A stretch of DNA of 64,000 bases from Thalassotalea sp. HSM 43 (lineage in GTDB: Bacteria > Pseudomonadota > Gammaproteobacteria > Enterobacterales > Alteromonadaceae): contig NZ_CP038493.1 in the NCBI RefSeq assembly GCF_004752005.1, positions 3,950,671 through 4,014,670 of the forward strand. The letters are read 5' to 3'. Each line of letters begins with the position of its first letter. Positions within the stretch are counted from its first letter, which is position 1. Both the position numbers and the translations under genes were made by a program. This document shows, in pieces, positions 45,770-55,417 of this stretch. The notes beneath the pieces were generated by a model. That model made no database searches. It saw only the letters and a program-made list of their open reading frames with translations, and was not told where the DNA came from.

Positions 45770-46743
45770 AGGGCCTCATTATTGTTTTGCTGAATTAAGT
45801 ATGCGCTCGCGCCTAAAATGCCAGGCTGAGATTCGGTGATCACGTAAGTTGGTATGCCTGCGTTAAATTCTCGAAAACGATTTTTTGCTTCAAAGCGCTC
45901 TCTAAATTCACTGCTACGGAAAAATTCGATAAACCGTGGCACGATGCCACCAGCAATATAAGTTCCGCCAAATGCCGCAGTGGTTAACGCCAAATTACCA
46001 GCAAAACTACCTAACGTTTTACAAAACTGAGACAGTGCTTGCTGACAAATATCACAACTTGCGTCTAACGCTCGGGCTGAAATATCTTTTGCTTGATAAT
46101 CTTCTGGCGATACACCTTTGATATGGCATAGCGCTTGATAAATTTGTTCAATACCCAAACCACTTAACAATTGCTCATACGATACCCGTGGGTATTTGTT
46201 TTGTAGAAAGCGTAAGATTTCAATTTCAGTCTCATCAACAGCCGCAAAATCAGCATGACCACCTTCGCCGCCCACACTAACCCATTGGTCATTGCCCCAA
46301 ATAACGTTAGCAACACCGAGCCCAGTGCCAGGGCCGCAAATTGCGATTGGCTTTTTATCGACCGCTTCACCACCCCCGATTTTTACTTTTTGATCGTCAC
46401 TTAATTTTGGTACCGCCCAGGCAATCGCCGTATAGTCATTGATCAAATACAAACGATTTAGATTTAAGTTGTTTTTCAATTGTGACTTAGAAAATTGCCA
46501 AGGCAAATTTGTCATTTTGATCAAGTCTTGGTCAACGGGACAAGCGATGGCCAAACAAGCGTTCACTTTTGCGCTGTCAATGTCATGTGCATTGAAATAC
46601 AGCTCTAATACAGCTTGCAAACTTGGGTGCTCACCACACTGATACAAGGTTAAGTCTTTGACATCACCAGATTCGGTTACGACACCAACTCGTAAGTTTG
46701 TTCCGCCAATATCGGCGACGACGTTAATGATTGCTGCCGACAT
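45766..46743 (-). CDS. glk: Glucokinase
   Basis: The 325-residue bacterial-type glucokinase shows VADIGGTNLRVGVV (phosphate 1), LYLINDYTAIAWAVP, GPGTGLGVANVIW, SVGGEGGHADFAA and YIAGGIVPRF. It phosphorylates free glucose to glucose 6-phosphate, feeding zwf in the same operon. ATG 46743 lies 1 bp after the edd stop and has AGGTGA upstream; a GTG at 46752 is the alternative. Confidence 0.95.
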   Translation of the reverse strand: MSAAIINVVADIGGTNLRVGVVTESGDVKDLTLYQCGEHPSLQAVLELYFNAHDIDSAKVNACLAIACPVDQDLIKMTNLPWQFSKSQLKNNLNLNRLYLINDYTAIAWAVPKLSDDQKVKIGGGEAVDKKPIAICGPGTGLGVANVIWGNDQWVSVGGEGGHADFAAVDETEIEILRFLQNKYPRVSYEQLLSGLGIEQIYQALCHIKGVSPEDYQAKDISARALDASCDICQQALSQFCKTLGSFAGNLALTTAAFGGTYIAGGIVPRFIEFFRSSEFRERFEAKNRFREFNAGIPTYVITESQPGILGASAYLIQQNNNEAL

Positions 46744-46744
46744 A

Positions 46745-48568
46745 TTAATCACCTTCTGTAAACAAAGAACAGGCGCCAGTTTCTGCGCTGCTTAAGTTTT
46801 TACGCATAAAACCGAAGATTTCACGACCAACACCAGAGTGTTCATTTTGTGCGGTGAACTTAGCGTTTTCACGCTTCGCCAACTCTTGTTCATCAACCAA
46901 CAAGGTTAGCTCGCCGGTAACACCATCAACCAAGATCATGTCGCCAGTTTCAACTTTCGCAATCAAGCCACCATCTAGCGCTTCTGGCACTAAATGAATT
47001 GCCGCAGGCACTTTACCTGATGCACCCGACATACGGCCATCGGTAAGCAAGGCTACGTGATATCCTTTATCTTGTAGAACACCAAGCGGTGGCGTTAGCT
47101 TATGTAATTCAGGCATACCGCGACCTTTAGGTCCTTGGAAACGTACCACGGCAACGAAGTCTTTATCTAAATCACCCGCTTTAAATGCTTTTTCAAGATC
47201 ATGTTGATCTTCAAAAACAACCGCTGGGGCTTTAACTATCTCGGTACCAGGACGTAGCGCCGATGTTTTTAATACGGCGCGACCCAAGTTACCTTGTACC
47301 AGTCGTAAACCACCATCGGCTTTAAATGGTTGCTCAGTAGTGGCAATAACTTCTGCATCTCCAGAAGTCGTTGGGCCATCAATCCAAACAAGTTCACCAT
47401 TTTGCATTACCGGTACTTGCGTGTACTTCTCAAGACCAGGACCACATATGGTTTGCACGTCTTGGTGTACCAAGTTGCCATCGATAAGCTCTCTAAACAG
47501 TAACGCCATACCACCAGCTTCTTGGAACTGATTTATGTCAGCGAAACCGTTAGGGTAAATACGCGTTAGCAGCGGTACCGCATCAGATAAGTCAGCAAAG
47601 TCATCCCAATTAACCAGAATACCAGCGGCTTTAGCAAAGGCGATGATATGCATTGTTAAGTTGGTTGAACCACCGGTTGCCAATAACGCAACGATAGCAT
47701 TGACAATCGATTTCTCATCAATCATTTCACCAACCGGCATGTAGTTGCCCGATTGTTGCGTTAAACGAGTTACTTGACGCGCCGCAGCTTTAGTCAACTC
47801 TTCACGCAGGTTATCATTTGGTGGCACAAATGATGCGCCTGGCAAATGTAACCCCATCACTTCAACAACCAACTGGTTAGAATTCGCCGTACCGTAGAAC
47901 GTACATGTACCAGGGCTGTGATAAGAGGCAGATTCTGCTTCAAGCAATTTGTCTTTACCTACTTCACCTTTGGCGAATTGTTGACGAACTCGAGCTTTTT
48001 CTTTATTTGGCAGACCCGATGGCATTGGACCTGCTGGAACAAATACCGTTGGTAGATGACCAAACGTCATTGCCGCAATCATTAAGCCCGGGACGATTTT
48101 GTCACAGATACCGAGCATCAAGGTGCCGTCAAACATGTTATGCGAAAGACCAACGGCACTCGACATAGCAATAACGTCACGGCTCATCAAGCTCAAATCC
48201 ATACCTGGTTGACCTTGGGTAACCCCGTCACACATAGCCGGTACACCACCAGCAAATTGCGCCACACCGCCCGTTTCGCTAACGGCTTTTTTAATGACTG
48301 CAGGATAAGTCTCGTATGGTTGGTGCGCAGATAACATATCGTTATATGCCGACACGATGGCGATATCGCTGTGGTTTAAGCCTGTCAGTGTGTTTTTATC
48401 TTGCTTAGAACATGCCGCAAAGCCGTGCGCTAAGTTACCGCAGGACAGAACCGAACGATGCACTTTGTCAGATTTTGCATTGTTTAGCTTTTCTAAGTAT
48501 TGCGCACGAGATTGTTTACTGCGCTCGATGATACGGTCGGTTACCGCTTGAATTTGTGGTTTTACCAT
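46745..48568 (-). CDS. edd: 6-phosphogluconate dehydratase
   Basis: The 607-residue IlvD/Edd family iron-sulfur dehydratase converts 6-phosphogluconate to KDPG. Key parts are [48 protein letters not shown] with cluster Cys, [25 protein letters not shown] and [19 protein letters not shown]. It starts 2 bp after the pgl stop with CGGA upstream; a frame extension to 48583 lies inside pgl. Confidence 0.97.
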   Translation of the reverse strand: MVKPQIQAVTDRIIERSKQSRAQYLEKLNNAKSDKVHRSVLSCGNLAHGFAACSKQDKNTLTGLNHSDIAIVSAYNDMLSAHQPYETYPAVIKKAVSETGGVAQFAGGVPAMCDGVTQGQPGMDLSLMSRDVIAMSSAVGLSHNMFDGTLMLGICDKIVPGLMIAAMTFGHLPTVFVPAGPMPSGLPNKEKARVRQQFAKGEVGKDKLLEAESASYHSPGTCTFYGTANSNQLVVEVMGLHLPGASFVPPNDNLREELTKAAARQVTRLTQQSGNYMPVGEMIDEKSIVNAIVALLATGGSTNLTMHIIAFAKAAGILVNWDDFADLSDAVPLLTRIYPNGFADINQFQEAGGMALLFRELIDGNLVHQDVQTICGPGLEKYTQVPVMQNGELVWIDGPTTSGDAEVIATTEQPFKADGGLRLVQGNLGRAVLKTSALRPGTEIVKAPAVVFEDQHDLEKAFKAGDLDKDFVAVVRFQGPKGRGMPELHKLTPPLGVLQDKGYHVALLTDGRMSGASGKVPAAIHLVPEALDGGLIAKVETGDMILVDGVTGELTLLVDEQELAKRENAKFTAQNEHSGVGREIFGFMRKNLSSAETGACSLFTEGD

Positions 48569-48570
48569 AA

Positions 48571-49263
48571 TTATTCCGCCCAAAGGATCTCAACTGTTTT
48601 TTGAGAATGCTGTAAAAATGCGCGTATCGGCATTTCTAATGCGTTCTGTGAAGATAGCGCTTGATCCAATACCGTCTGTTTGCTTTCACCAACAACGTGC
48701 AGATACAAGTGCTTGGCATTAATCAATGCCGGGAAATTAAAGGTTATTCTTTGATACGGCGCAGTGGTTGGTTCTGTTTTCATCAACCCAGGCGCTACAT
48801 CGGTTGCTAAGCCTTGTTCAACTTGTGCAGAGCAAGGGAATATTGATGCCGTATGACCGTCTTCTCCCATACCAAGTACAACCACATCAAGGGGAAGCAC
48901 ATTAACAAGCTCTGCATTCTTTTTGTCCAATACTGCTTCGCTAAAATCGCCCTGTTCAACCAAGGAAAATAACGTCGCTGCTTGCGCTTTATTTTGTAGT
49001 AAATTCTCGCGCAATAACTTGTCGTTTGAATCTTTATGCTCGGTGTCGACCCAACGATCGTCAGCGAGCGTCACCGTTACTTTATCCCACGCGATGTCTT
49101 TATTAGAGAGCGCCGCAAAGAAGCCCTTTGGCGTACTGCCACCTGAAAAGGCAATACTGGCTTTGCCGTTTTTGGCAATGCCGTCGGCTAATTGTTCAGC
49201 AACACGATCGGCAAAGCTCTGATCCAGTTCACTGCGCGAGTTATAAACATGTTTATTAATCAT
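48571..49263 (-). CDS. pgl: 6-phosphogluconolactonase
   Basis: The 230-residue enzyme hydrolyses 6-phosphogluconolactone. It belongs to the NagB/DevB-like type with [51 protein letters not shown] and [16 protein letters not shown]. Its ATG shares one base with the zwf stop (TAATG), so it is translationally coupled to zwf. Confidence 0.95.
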   Translation of the reverse strand: MINKHVYNSRSELDQSFADRVAEQLADGIAKNGKASIAFSGGSTPKGFFAALSNKDIAWDKVTVTLADDRWVDTEHKDSNDKLLRENLLQNKAQAATLFSLVEQGDFSEAVLDKKNAELVNVLPLDVVVLGMGEDGHTASIFPCSAQVEQGLATDVAPGLMKTEPTTAPYQRITFNFPALINAKHLYLHVVGESKQTVLDQALSSQNALEMPIRAFLQHSQKTVEILWAE

Positions 49264-50729
49264 TATTCATCCCAGTTTCTGTCGTCACGGGCAATTAAAG
49301 CAATAGACGATACCGGTCCCCATGAACCTGCTGCATAGCCTTTTGGTGCATCGTTAGACGAATTCCATGCATCCATAATACTGTCTACCCACTGCCATGA
49401 TGCTTCGACTTCGTCACGACGAATGAATAAGCCTGAGTTACCATTAATGGCACTTAACACAAGTCTTTCATAAGCATCAACAACACGACTTTCGTCATTA
49501 AAATCAGAAAAGCTTAAATCAAGTTTGGCTTCGCGAATTTCCATTTCATTGGTAATTCCCGGTACTTTATTCATTACCGTCAATTCAACACCTTCATCTG
49601 GTTGCAAACGAATGGTTAATTTATTCGGCGGTAATTGGCCAAAACTGCTACCAAAGATATTATGAGGTTGGTGTTTGAAGTAGATAACAACTTCAGAGTG
49701 TTTACACGGCATGCGTTTACCAGTGCGCAGGTAAAACGGCACACCAGCCCATCGCCAGTTATCAATTTCTGCTTTGATCGCAACAAAAGATTCTGTCTTA
49801 CTGTTTACGTTGGCACCCTCTTCTTCAAGATAGCCCGGTTTAGGTACGCCATTTAAATGACCTTTGGTGTACTGACCACGTACCGTTTTTTCATGAACAT
49901 TACTGCGATCAATCTTGCGCAACGCTTTAATGACTTTTAGTTTTTCATCACGAATACTTTCAGAAGATAAATCTGTTGGTGGCTCCATCGCTAACAAGCT
50001 TAGGATTTGTAATAGATGGTTTTGCACCATATCTCGCATCTGCCCGGTATTATCATAAAACCCCCAACGGCCTTCGATACCCACACTTTCTGCGACAGTG
50101 ATCTGCACGTGATCGATACAGTTATGATCCCAGTTCGTACTGAATAATGAATTCGCAAAACGAAGTGATATAAGGTTAAGAACGGTTTCTTTACCCAGGT
50201 AATGGTCGATACGATAAATTTGTGGCTCTTCAAAGTGACGACTAACCAAATCATTGATCACTTTAGATGAGTCAAGATCATGGCCAATTGGTTTTTCCAT
50301 AACCACTCGAGCGTACTCATTGTTCAGACCCTGTGCTTCGAGTCCATCCGCAATAAGACCGTAAATACTTGGTGGTGTTGCTAAATAATACAGAACGTAT
50401 TTATTGTCGCGGATTACGTTAGCAAGTTCTTTGTAGCCATTGGTATCTGCAAAATCGAGTTTTGCATAACTAAAGTGGGTAATAAATTTATCTACCACTT
50501 CAGCGTCTAGCTGATCACCAATAAAGGTGTTCAAGTTTTCTTTTACAAAATCTTGGAAGCCTGCATCGTTCATATCTAAACGAGCAACACCGATGATGTT
50601 TACGTTATCAACTAATAGCCCTTCTTTATATAAATGATAAAGAGCAGCGAATAATTTGCGTTTTGACAGGTCACCTGCAGCACCGAACAATACGATTTGC
50701 TCTGCAGACATCACGTTAGATTGCGTCAT
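49263..50729 (-). CDS. zwf: Glucose-6-phosphate 1-dehydrogenase
   Basis: The 488-residue enzyme oxidises glucose 6-phosphate with NAD(P). It shows the coenzyme motif VLFGAAGDLSKRKLFAALY, the catalytic region RIDHYLGKETVLNL and VEKPIGHD. First gene of zwf-pgl-edd-glk-eda. The leader carries a plausible promoter and two HexR palindromes, and hexR is divergently transcribed 372 bp away. Confidence 0.97.
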   Translation of the reverse strand: MTQSNVMSAEQIVLFGAAGDLSKRKLFAALYHLYKEGLLVDNVNIIGVARLDMNDAGFQDFVKENLNTFIGDQLDAEVVDKFITHFSYAKLDFADTNGYKELANVIRDNKYVLYYLATPPSIYGLIADGLEAQGLNNEYARVVMEKPIGHDLDSSKVINDLVSRHFEEPQIYRIDHYLGKETVLNLISLRFANSLFSTNWDHNCIDHVQITVAESVGIEGRWGFYDNTGQMRDMVQNHLLQILSLLAMEPPTDLSSESIRDEKLKVIKALRKIDRSNVHEKTVRGQYTKGHLNGVPKPGYLEEEGANVNSKTESFVAIKAEIDNWRWAGVPFYLRTGKRMPCKHSEVVIYFKHQPHNIFGSSFGQLPPNKLTIRLQPDEGVELTVMNKVPGITNEMEIREAKLDLSFSDFNDESRVVDAYERLVLSAINGNSGLFIRRDEVEASWQWVDSIMDAWNSSNDAPKGYAAGSWGPVSSIALIARDDRNWDE

Positions 50730-50751
50730 AGAATAGAATCTCTAAATTCAA

Positions 50752-50766
50752 TGAAATTAAATTACA
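50752..50766. promoter_or_regulatory. Putative HexR operator, zwf-proximal
   Basis: TGAAATTAAATTACA matches the HexR palindrome TGTAATTWAATTACA at 14 of 15 positions and lies 23 bp before the zwf start, downstream of the predicted promoter. Confidence 0.6.
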
Positions 50767-50775
50767 TTTCGTACT

Positions 50776-50803
50776 AATTTAAACATTTTTTAGCGGCAGG
50801 TAA
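50776..50803 (-). promoter_or_regulatory. Candidate promoter of the zwf operon
   Basis: On the minus strand TTTACC (50803-50798) and TAAATT (50781-50776) are 16 bp apart, matching -35 and -10 at 4/6 each. The two HexR-like palindromes flank it. Confidence 0.35.
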
Positions 50804-50811
50804 AGAGCTAT

Positions 50812-50826
50812 TTGTAATTTAATTAC
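50812..50826. promoter_or_regulatory. HexR operator, perfect palindrome upstream of zwf
   Basis: TGTAATT-T-AATTACA is a perfect palindrome and an exact match to the HexR consensus of Shewanella and relatives. It lies between zwf and the hexR gene itself. Confidence 0.75.
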
Positions 50827-50960
50827 ACTGCCCGCCCCGCGCTTTTGCTGTTTAAACGCTTATTTTGAAACCAATATTCAAAATAACTTACAAAAGTATG
50901 GCGTTTTCTTGGTATTTTGAAAGTGTTTATGAAATTTTTTTACAAAATACTGTTTTATTA

Positions 50961-50977
50961 TGTAAAAATACTTTACA
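50961..50977. promoter_or_regulatory. Inverted repeat upstream of hexR
   Basis: TGTAAA-N5-TTTACA is a 17-bp inverted repeat 125 bp before the hexR start. It could be a degenerate HexR site for autoregulation, or an unrelated operator. The remainder of the 372-bp zwf/hexR gap is AT-rich without other clear signals. Confidence 0.35.
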
Positions 50978-51101
50978 GTAATTTTAAAATTGACTATCGA
51001 ATTATGACCTATAATAAAGCAGCGATAAAATTCCCTGCTGGGTCAGTGTCGATTTGGTACGAGTCTACCAGGCTCCAAATAAAGTACCCGTGAGGTCTAG
51101 A

Positions 51102-51953
51102 ATGAACATTTTAGAAAAAATAACCAACGAGTTTGACTCATTTAGTAAATCTGAACGTAAAGTCGCAGAAGTAATTTTAGCAAATCCTGCCCAGGTTATA
51201 CATGCAAGTATTGCGTCTTTGGCAAAACAAGCAAATATCAGCGAGCCAACGGTTAACCGTTTTTGTCGCCGCTTGGACACCAAAGGCTACCCAGACTTTA
51301 AATTACACCTAGCACAATCATTGGCTAATGGTACCCCGTATGTGAATCGCCATGTCGACGAAAACGATACCGCTGAGGATTATACTAACAAAATCTTTGA
51401 ATCAACCCTAGCCAACCTTGAGATGGCAAGAAAGAACCTTGATCCTCTGGTGATCAATCGTTCTGTTGACGTGCTTACTCAAGCGAATAAAATTTCTTTC
51501 TTCGGCTTAGGCGCATCAGCAATCGTCGCCCATGACGCACAAAATAAATTTTTCCGTTTCAACGTTCCCGTCGTCTACTTCGATGATGTATTAATGCAAC
51601 GTATGAGTTCCATAAATTCACGTCAAGGTGACGTGGTTGTAGTGATATCACATACCGGCCGAACCAAGCCTTTAGTTGAAGTTGCCGGTATGGCTCGTGA
51701 AAATGATGCTATTGTTATTGGTATAACCGATGAACACAGCCCGTTAGCGAAGGAATGTAACATCGTTTTATCCCCTACGGTTGCTGAAGATACGGATTTA
51801 TATATGCCGATGTCATCACGCATCGCACAGCTTACGCTAATCGATATTCTAGCCACAGGTTTCACATTACGACGTGGTTCTAAATTTAGAGATAACTTGA
51901 AAAAAGTTAAAGACAGTCTTCGCAGCTCGCGTTTTGAGCGAAACGACAAATAG
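51102..51953 (+). CDS. hexR: RpiR-family regulator HexR
   Basis: The 283-residue repressor has an N-terminal RpiR helix-turn-helix ([23 protein letters not shown], about residues 37-59) and a C-terminal SIS sugar-phosphate isomerase domain ([40 protein letters not shown]) that senses KDPG. HexR controls zwf, edd, eda, gapA and pyk in gammaproteobacteria; all are in this window. ATG 51102 has GAGG six bases upstream. The pyk gene follows 16 bp later. Confidence 0.95.
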   Translation: MNILEKITNEFDSFSKSERKVAEVILANPAQVIHASIASLAKQANISEPTVNRFCRRLDTKGYPDFKLHLAQSLANGTPYVNRHVDENDTAEDYTNKIFESTLANLEMARKNLDPLVINRSVDVLTQANKISFFGLGASAIVAHDAQNKFFRFNVPVVYFDDVLMQRMSSINSRQGDVVVVISHTGRTKPLVEVAGMARENDAIVIGITDEHSPLAKECNIVLSPTVAEDTDLYMPMSSRIAQLTLIDILATGFTLRRGSKFRDNLKKVKDSLRSSRFERNDK

Positions 51954-51969
51954 TAAAGTAGGTTTAATC

Positions 51970-53409
51970 ATGCCCAGAAGAACCAAAATTGTTGCTACCT
52001 TAGGGCCAGCAACGGACGATATTAATGTATTAACAGACGTTATCAAAGCAGGTGTAAATGTCGTACGCCTTAATTTCTCACACGGTACCCCAGAAGATCA
52101 TATACAACGCGCAACAAATGTGCGCAAAGTTGCCAAAGAACTTGGCGTATATGTCGCCATTTTAGGTGACTTACAAGGTCCTAAGATTCGTGTATCAACC
52201 TTTAAGGATGGCCCTATTACCTTGGCAATTGGTGATAAGTTCACACTTGATGCGGAACTACCAAAAGGTGAAGGTGATCAACACGCTGTTGGTATCGATT
52301 ATAAAGAATTACCAAATGACGTACGTTCTGGCGATGTTCTTTTGCTTGATGATGGCCGCGTACAACTAAAAGTTGACTCCATCGATGGCAATAAAGTTCA
52401 TACCATAGTGACTGTTGGTGGTCCTTTATCCAACAACAAAGGTATTAACCGTCAAGGTGGTGGCCTTTCAGCAGCGGCATTAACAGACAAAGATAAAGAA
52501 GACATTAAATTAGCTGCGAAACTAGAAACCGATTTCTTAGCGGTATCATTTCCACGTGACGCAGCGGATATGCGTGAAGCACGCTTGCTTGCACAAGAAG
52601 CAAATTGTGATGCCCGTCTTGTATCGAAAATTGAACGTGCAGAAGCCGTTAACGACAACGATGTACTCGATGAAATTATCAAAGCATCGGATGTCGTCAT
52701 GGTCGCTCGTGGTGACTTAGGTGTTGAAATTGGCGATCCAGAGTTAATTGGTAAGCAAAAACACATCATCGCTCGCTCACGTCAATTAAACCGTGTCGTT
52801 ATAACGGCAACGCAAATGATGGAAACAATGATCACCCAGCCTATGCCGACTCGTGCAGAGGTTATGGATGTTGCTAACGCAGTACTCGATGGTACTGATG
52901 CGGTTATGTTAAGTGCTGAAACTGCAGCGGGTAAATACCCGGTAGAAACCGTAAAAGCGATGTCACAGGTGTGTATTGGCGCTGAAAAACAACGCTCGGT
53001 AAATATCTCGAAACACAGACTTGATCTTATGTTTAATGATATTTCGGAAACGATTCCTTTAACGGCTATGTATGCGGCGAATCATCTAAAAGGTGTAAAA
53101 GCGCTGATAGCCCTTACTGAATCAGGAATGACATCTAAGATTATGTCGCGTATAACCTCTGGTTTACCGATATTTTCATTGTCACGTCATCATAATACGT
53201 TATCGAAATCAGCCATCTATCGTGGCGTATATCCGGTAGAATTTGATTCAACCCAATCCACCGAAGAATCGTTAATGAAAAATGTCATTAAAGCGATACG
53301 AGCAGCCGGTGTTATTGAGTTAAATGAAGGCGATCAAGTAATTATGACCCACGGTGATTTAATGGAAACCGTTGGTGCAACCAACACCATAAAAATCCTG
53401 ACCGTATAG
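51970..53409 (+). CDS. pyk: Pyruvate kinase
   Basis: The 479-residue enzyme makes pyruvate and ATP from phosphoenolpyruvate. It shows [49 protein letters not shown] with the catalytic Lys, [12 protein letters not shown] and [42 protein letters not shown]. PykA-like. The frame opens 12 codons earlier inside hexR; ATG 51970 is the family start. Confidence 0.96.
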   Translation: MPRRTKIVATLGPATDDINVLTDVIKAGVNVVRLNFSHGTPEDHIQRATNVRKVAKELGVYVAILGDLQGPKIRVSTFKDGPITLAIGDKFTLDAELPKGEGDQHAVGIDYKELPNDVRSGDVLLLDDGRVQLKVDSIDGNKVHTIVTVGGPLSNNKGINRQGGGLSAAALTDKDKEDIKLAAKLETDFLAVSFPRDAADMREARLLAQEANCDARLVSKIERAEAVNDNDVLDEIIKASDVVMVARGDLGVEIGDPELIGKQKHIIARSRQLNRVVITATQMMETMITQPMPTRAEVMDVANAVLDGTDAVMLSAETAAGKYPVETVKAMSQVCIGAEKQRSVNISKHRLDLMFNDISETIPLTAMYAANHLKGVKALIALTESGMTSKIMSRITSGLPIFSLSRHHNTLSKSAIYRGVYPVEFDSTQSTEESLMKNVIKAIRAAGVIELNEGDQVIMTHGDLMETVGATNTIKILTV

Positions 53410-53424
53410 TCATTAAAAAAGATT

Positions 53425-53455
53425 AAAAAAGCCAGCATTGCTGGCTTTTTTCTTT
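53425..53455 (+). terminator. Intrinsic terminator of hexR-pyk
   Basis: GCCAGC and GCTGGC form the stem with an ATT loop, followed by TTTTTTCTTTT, about 20 bp after the pyk stop. Confidence 0.9.
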
Positions 53456-53509
53456 TCTGAATGAAGTGCTATCATAAAGCACAGGATGTGCGTTAGGAGG
53501 TCAATCATT

Positions 53510-54535
53510 ATGAGTTCACAGAAACCAGTGCTTGCGGTACTTACCAGTGGCGGAGATTCACCGGGAATGAATGCAGCGATCAGAAGCTGTACCCTAGCAG
53601 CGCTGCAATCTGGCTATAAAGTCATAGGGTTTACCCATGGATACTATGGCATCCTACAAAACAAATATATCGAACTTCACGAACACGTTGTCCGCGACAT
53701 TATCCATTGTGGTGGCACCATATTAAAAAGTGCACGTTGTCCTGAATTTAAGGAAGATGAAAGCCAACAACAAGCAGCTAAGAACTTAGAAGAGCTAAAC
53801 GTCAAAGCGCTTATCGTTATTGGTGGCGACGGGTCGTTCAATGGCTTGATCCAATTAAGTCGTTATTATAAAGGTCAAGTAATTGGTCTTCCCGGTACCA
53901 TAGACAATGACATCGATGGCACCGACTATACCATCGGCTTTGCCACGGCAGTAGAAACCGCCATCGAAGCAGTCGATAAGATTCGCGATACCGCCGACGC
54001 CTTTGAGCGCATTTTTATCGTCGAAGTAATGGGACGACACAGTGGCTTCTTAGCGCTTAATGTTGGCATTGCCAGTGGCGCCGAACAAATCATCACCTTT
54101 GAGAATTTCATAAATCCTGGCAAAGAATTAAAGAAAATTGCAGAACATATATCGTTGTGTAAAAAGCAACGCGGTATGAGCAGTTATTTGATTGTCGCAG
54201 CTGAAAACCTATGGCCAGGCGGCGTATATCGTTTAGCCGAAGACCTAGGCAATTACGCCAACATCAAATGTACGCCTTGTGTGCTTGGCTATATACAACG
54301 CGGTGGTAACCCACTCGCCAAAGATCGCATTCTCGCCACCAAATTAGGTGTGGGCGCAATACGTGCCATAGATAATGGTAAAACCATGTTAATGATTGCC
54401 GAATGCAACCGAGATATTAAGGAAGTGAGCTTAGCCATTGCTGTGGGCCATACCAAGACGGTAAATAAGGATTTATTGCAAGCACAAGAATCGGTGCTGG
54501 ATATTGCCGCATTAGCGAAACAACAAGTGCTGTAA
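53510..54535 (+). CDS. pfkA: 6-phosphofructokinase, ATP-dependent type
   Basis: The 341-residue PfkA-family enzyme phosphorylates fructose 6-phosphate. Motifs are LTSGGDSPGMNAAIR, IGGDGSFNG (Gly after GGD, as in ATP enzymes; PPi enzymes have GGDD), GLPGTIDNDIDGTDYTIGF with the catalytic Asp, EVMGRHSGFLAL and GYIQRGGNP. The PGTIDND instead of PKTIDND also argues for ATP. Slightly longer than E. coli PfkA (320). ATG 53510 has AGGAGG about nine bases upstream. It stands behind the pyk terminator, so its own promoter is expected. Confidence 0.93.
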   Translation: MSSQKPVLAVLTSGGDSPGMNAAIRSCTLAALQSGYKVIGFTHGYYGILQNKYIELHEHVVRDIIHCGGTILKSARCPEFKEDESQQQAAKNLEELNVKALIVIGGDGSFNGLIQLSRYYKGQVIGLPGTIDNDIDGTDYTIGFATAVETAIEAVDKIRDTADAFERIFIVEVMGRHSGFLALNVGIASGAEQIITFENFINPGKELKKIAEHISLCKKQRGMSSYLIVAAENLWPGGVYRLAEDLGNYANIKCTPCVLGYIQRGGNPLAKDRILATKLGVGAIRAIDNGKTMLMIAECNRDIKEVSLAIAVGHTKTVNKDLLQAQESVLDIAALAKQQVL

Positions 54536-54586
54536 CAGCGTCAACAGTCTGCTCGAATCACACGTCTGTTGTAACCAGCAGAGAAA

Positions 54587-55411
54587 TTAGCTGCCAAGTA
54601 CCGCTTGTTTTACTTTGTCTTTGTAACTGCGTGATACTTTCAATTCTTTTTGATTGGTAAGGATCAGGTAATATTCGCCATTGACGTTATTGCCAAACTT
54701 GTCGATAAAGTTACGGTTAACAATACTGGAGCGGTGTATACGTAGGAAGTGTTTGGGATCGAGCAACTCTTCCAACTCTTTCATTGTCTTTCTTAATATA
54801 TGTGTGCCCTCATGGGTGTGCACACACATATAATCCCCTGCAGCATCGATACAGACGATTTCTTTGGTCGGCACTAAGGTGGTCTCACCAACATCTTTGA
54901 TCGCTAATACATCAGAGTAGTTGCTGATTGACACCGGTGTGTTAGATGCCAAGTCTTGTAAAATTTGTTGGCAATCGTTGCCAGTAACTTCACTGACGAG
55001 CTCGGCGAGTTTTTGCTTATGTTCACCGGCCTGCTTTTGTTGCAACGCCGATTTAACGGTATCAATCGCTTGCTGCAAACGCTCCATATCGACGGGCTTG
55101 AGCATGTAATCAATAGCGCGCACATCAAATGCTTTAATTGCGTACTGATCAAACGCAGTGACGAACACCACCATTGGCATGTCTATGTTTGCGGAGGTAA
55201 GGTTTTGCACAACATCAAAGCCATTTAAACCAGGCATTTGAATATCAAGAAACACTAGATCGGGACGTTGCAGCTTGATGGCATCAATCGCTTGCTGGCC
55301 ATTGCTACACTCACCAATGATATCGATATCATTGCAATCTTTTAATCGAACCATTAAGCCCTTTCTTGCTAACGGTTCATCATCTACCACGAGTGTTCGA
55401 AGTTGTGTCAT
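54587..55411 (-). CDS. LytTR-family response regulator
   Basis: The 274-residue regulator has a receiver domain (TLVVDDEPLARKGL, phospho-Asp in PDLVFLDIQMPGLNGF, conserved Lys in YMLKPVDMERL) and a C-terminal LytTR DNA-binding domain (IVCIDAAGDYMCVHTHEGTHILRKTMKELEELL, FLRIHRSSIVN). It lies 6 bp after the sensor kinase gene, so the two form a two-component system. BtsR/YehT-like in layout. Target genes unknown. Confidence 0.94.
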   Translation of the reverse strand: MTQLRTLVVDDEPLARKGLMVRLKDCNDIDIIGECSNGQQAIDAIKLQRPDLVFLDIQMPGLNGFDVVQNLTSANIDMPMVVFVTAFDQYAIKAFDVRAIDYMLKPVDMERLQQAIDTVKSALQQKQAGEHKQKLAELVSEVTGNDCQQILQDLASNTPVSISNYSDVLAIKDVGETTLVPTKEIVCIDAAGDYMCVHTHEGTHILRKTMKELEELLDPKHFLRIHRSSIVNRNFIDKFGNNVNGEYYLILTNQKELKVSRSYKDKVKQAVLGS

Positions 55412-55417
55412 TAACGG

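Noticed and set aside
54541..54571. CAACAG...CTGTTG hairpin between pfkA and the LytTR gene as a bidirectional terminator
   Set aside because: Arms are only six bases with an 18-base loop and no T-run on either strand.
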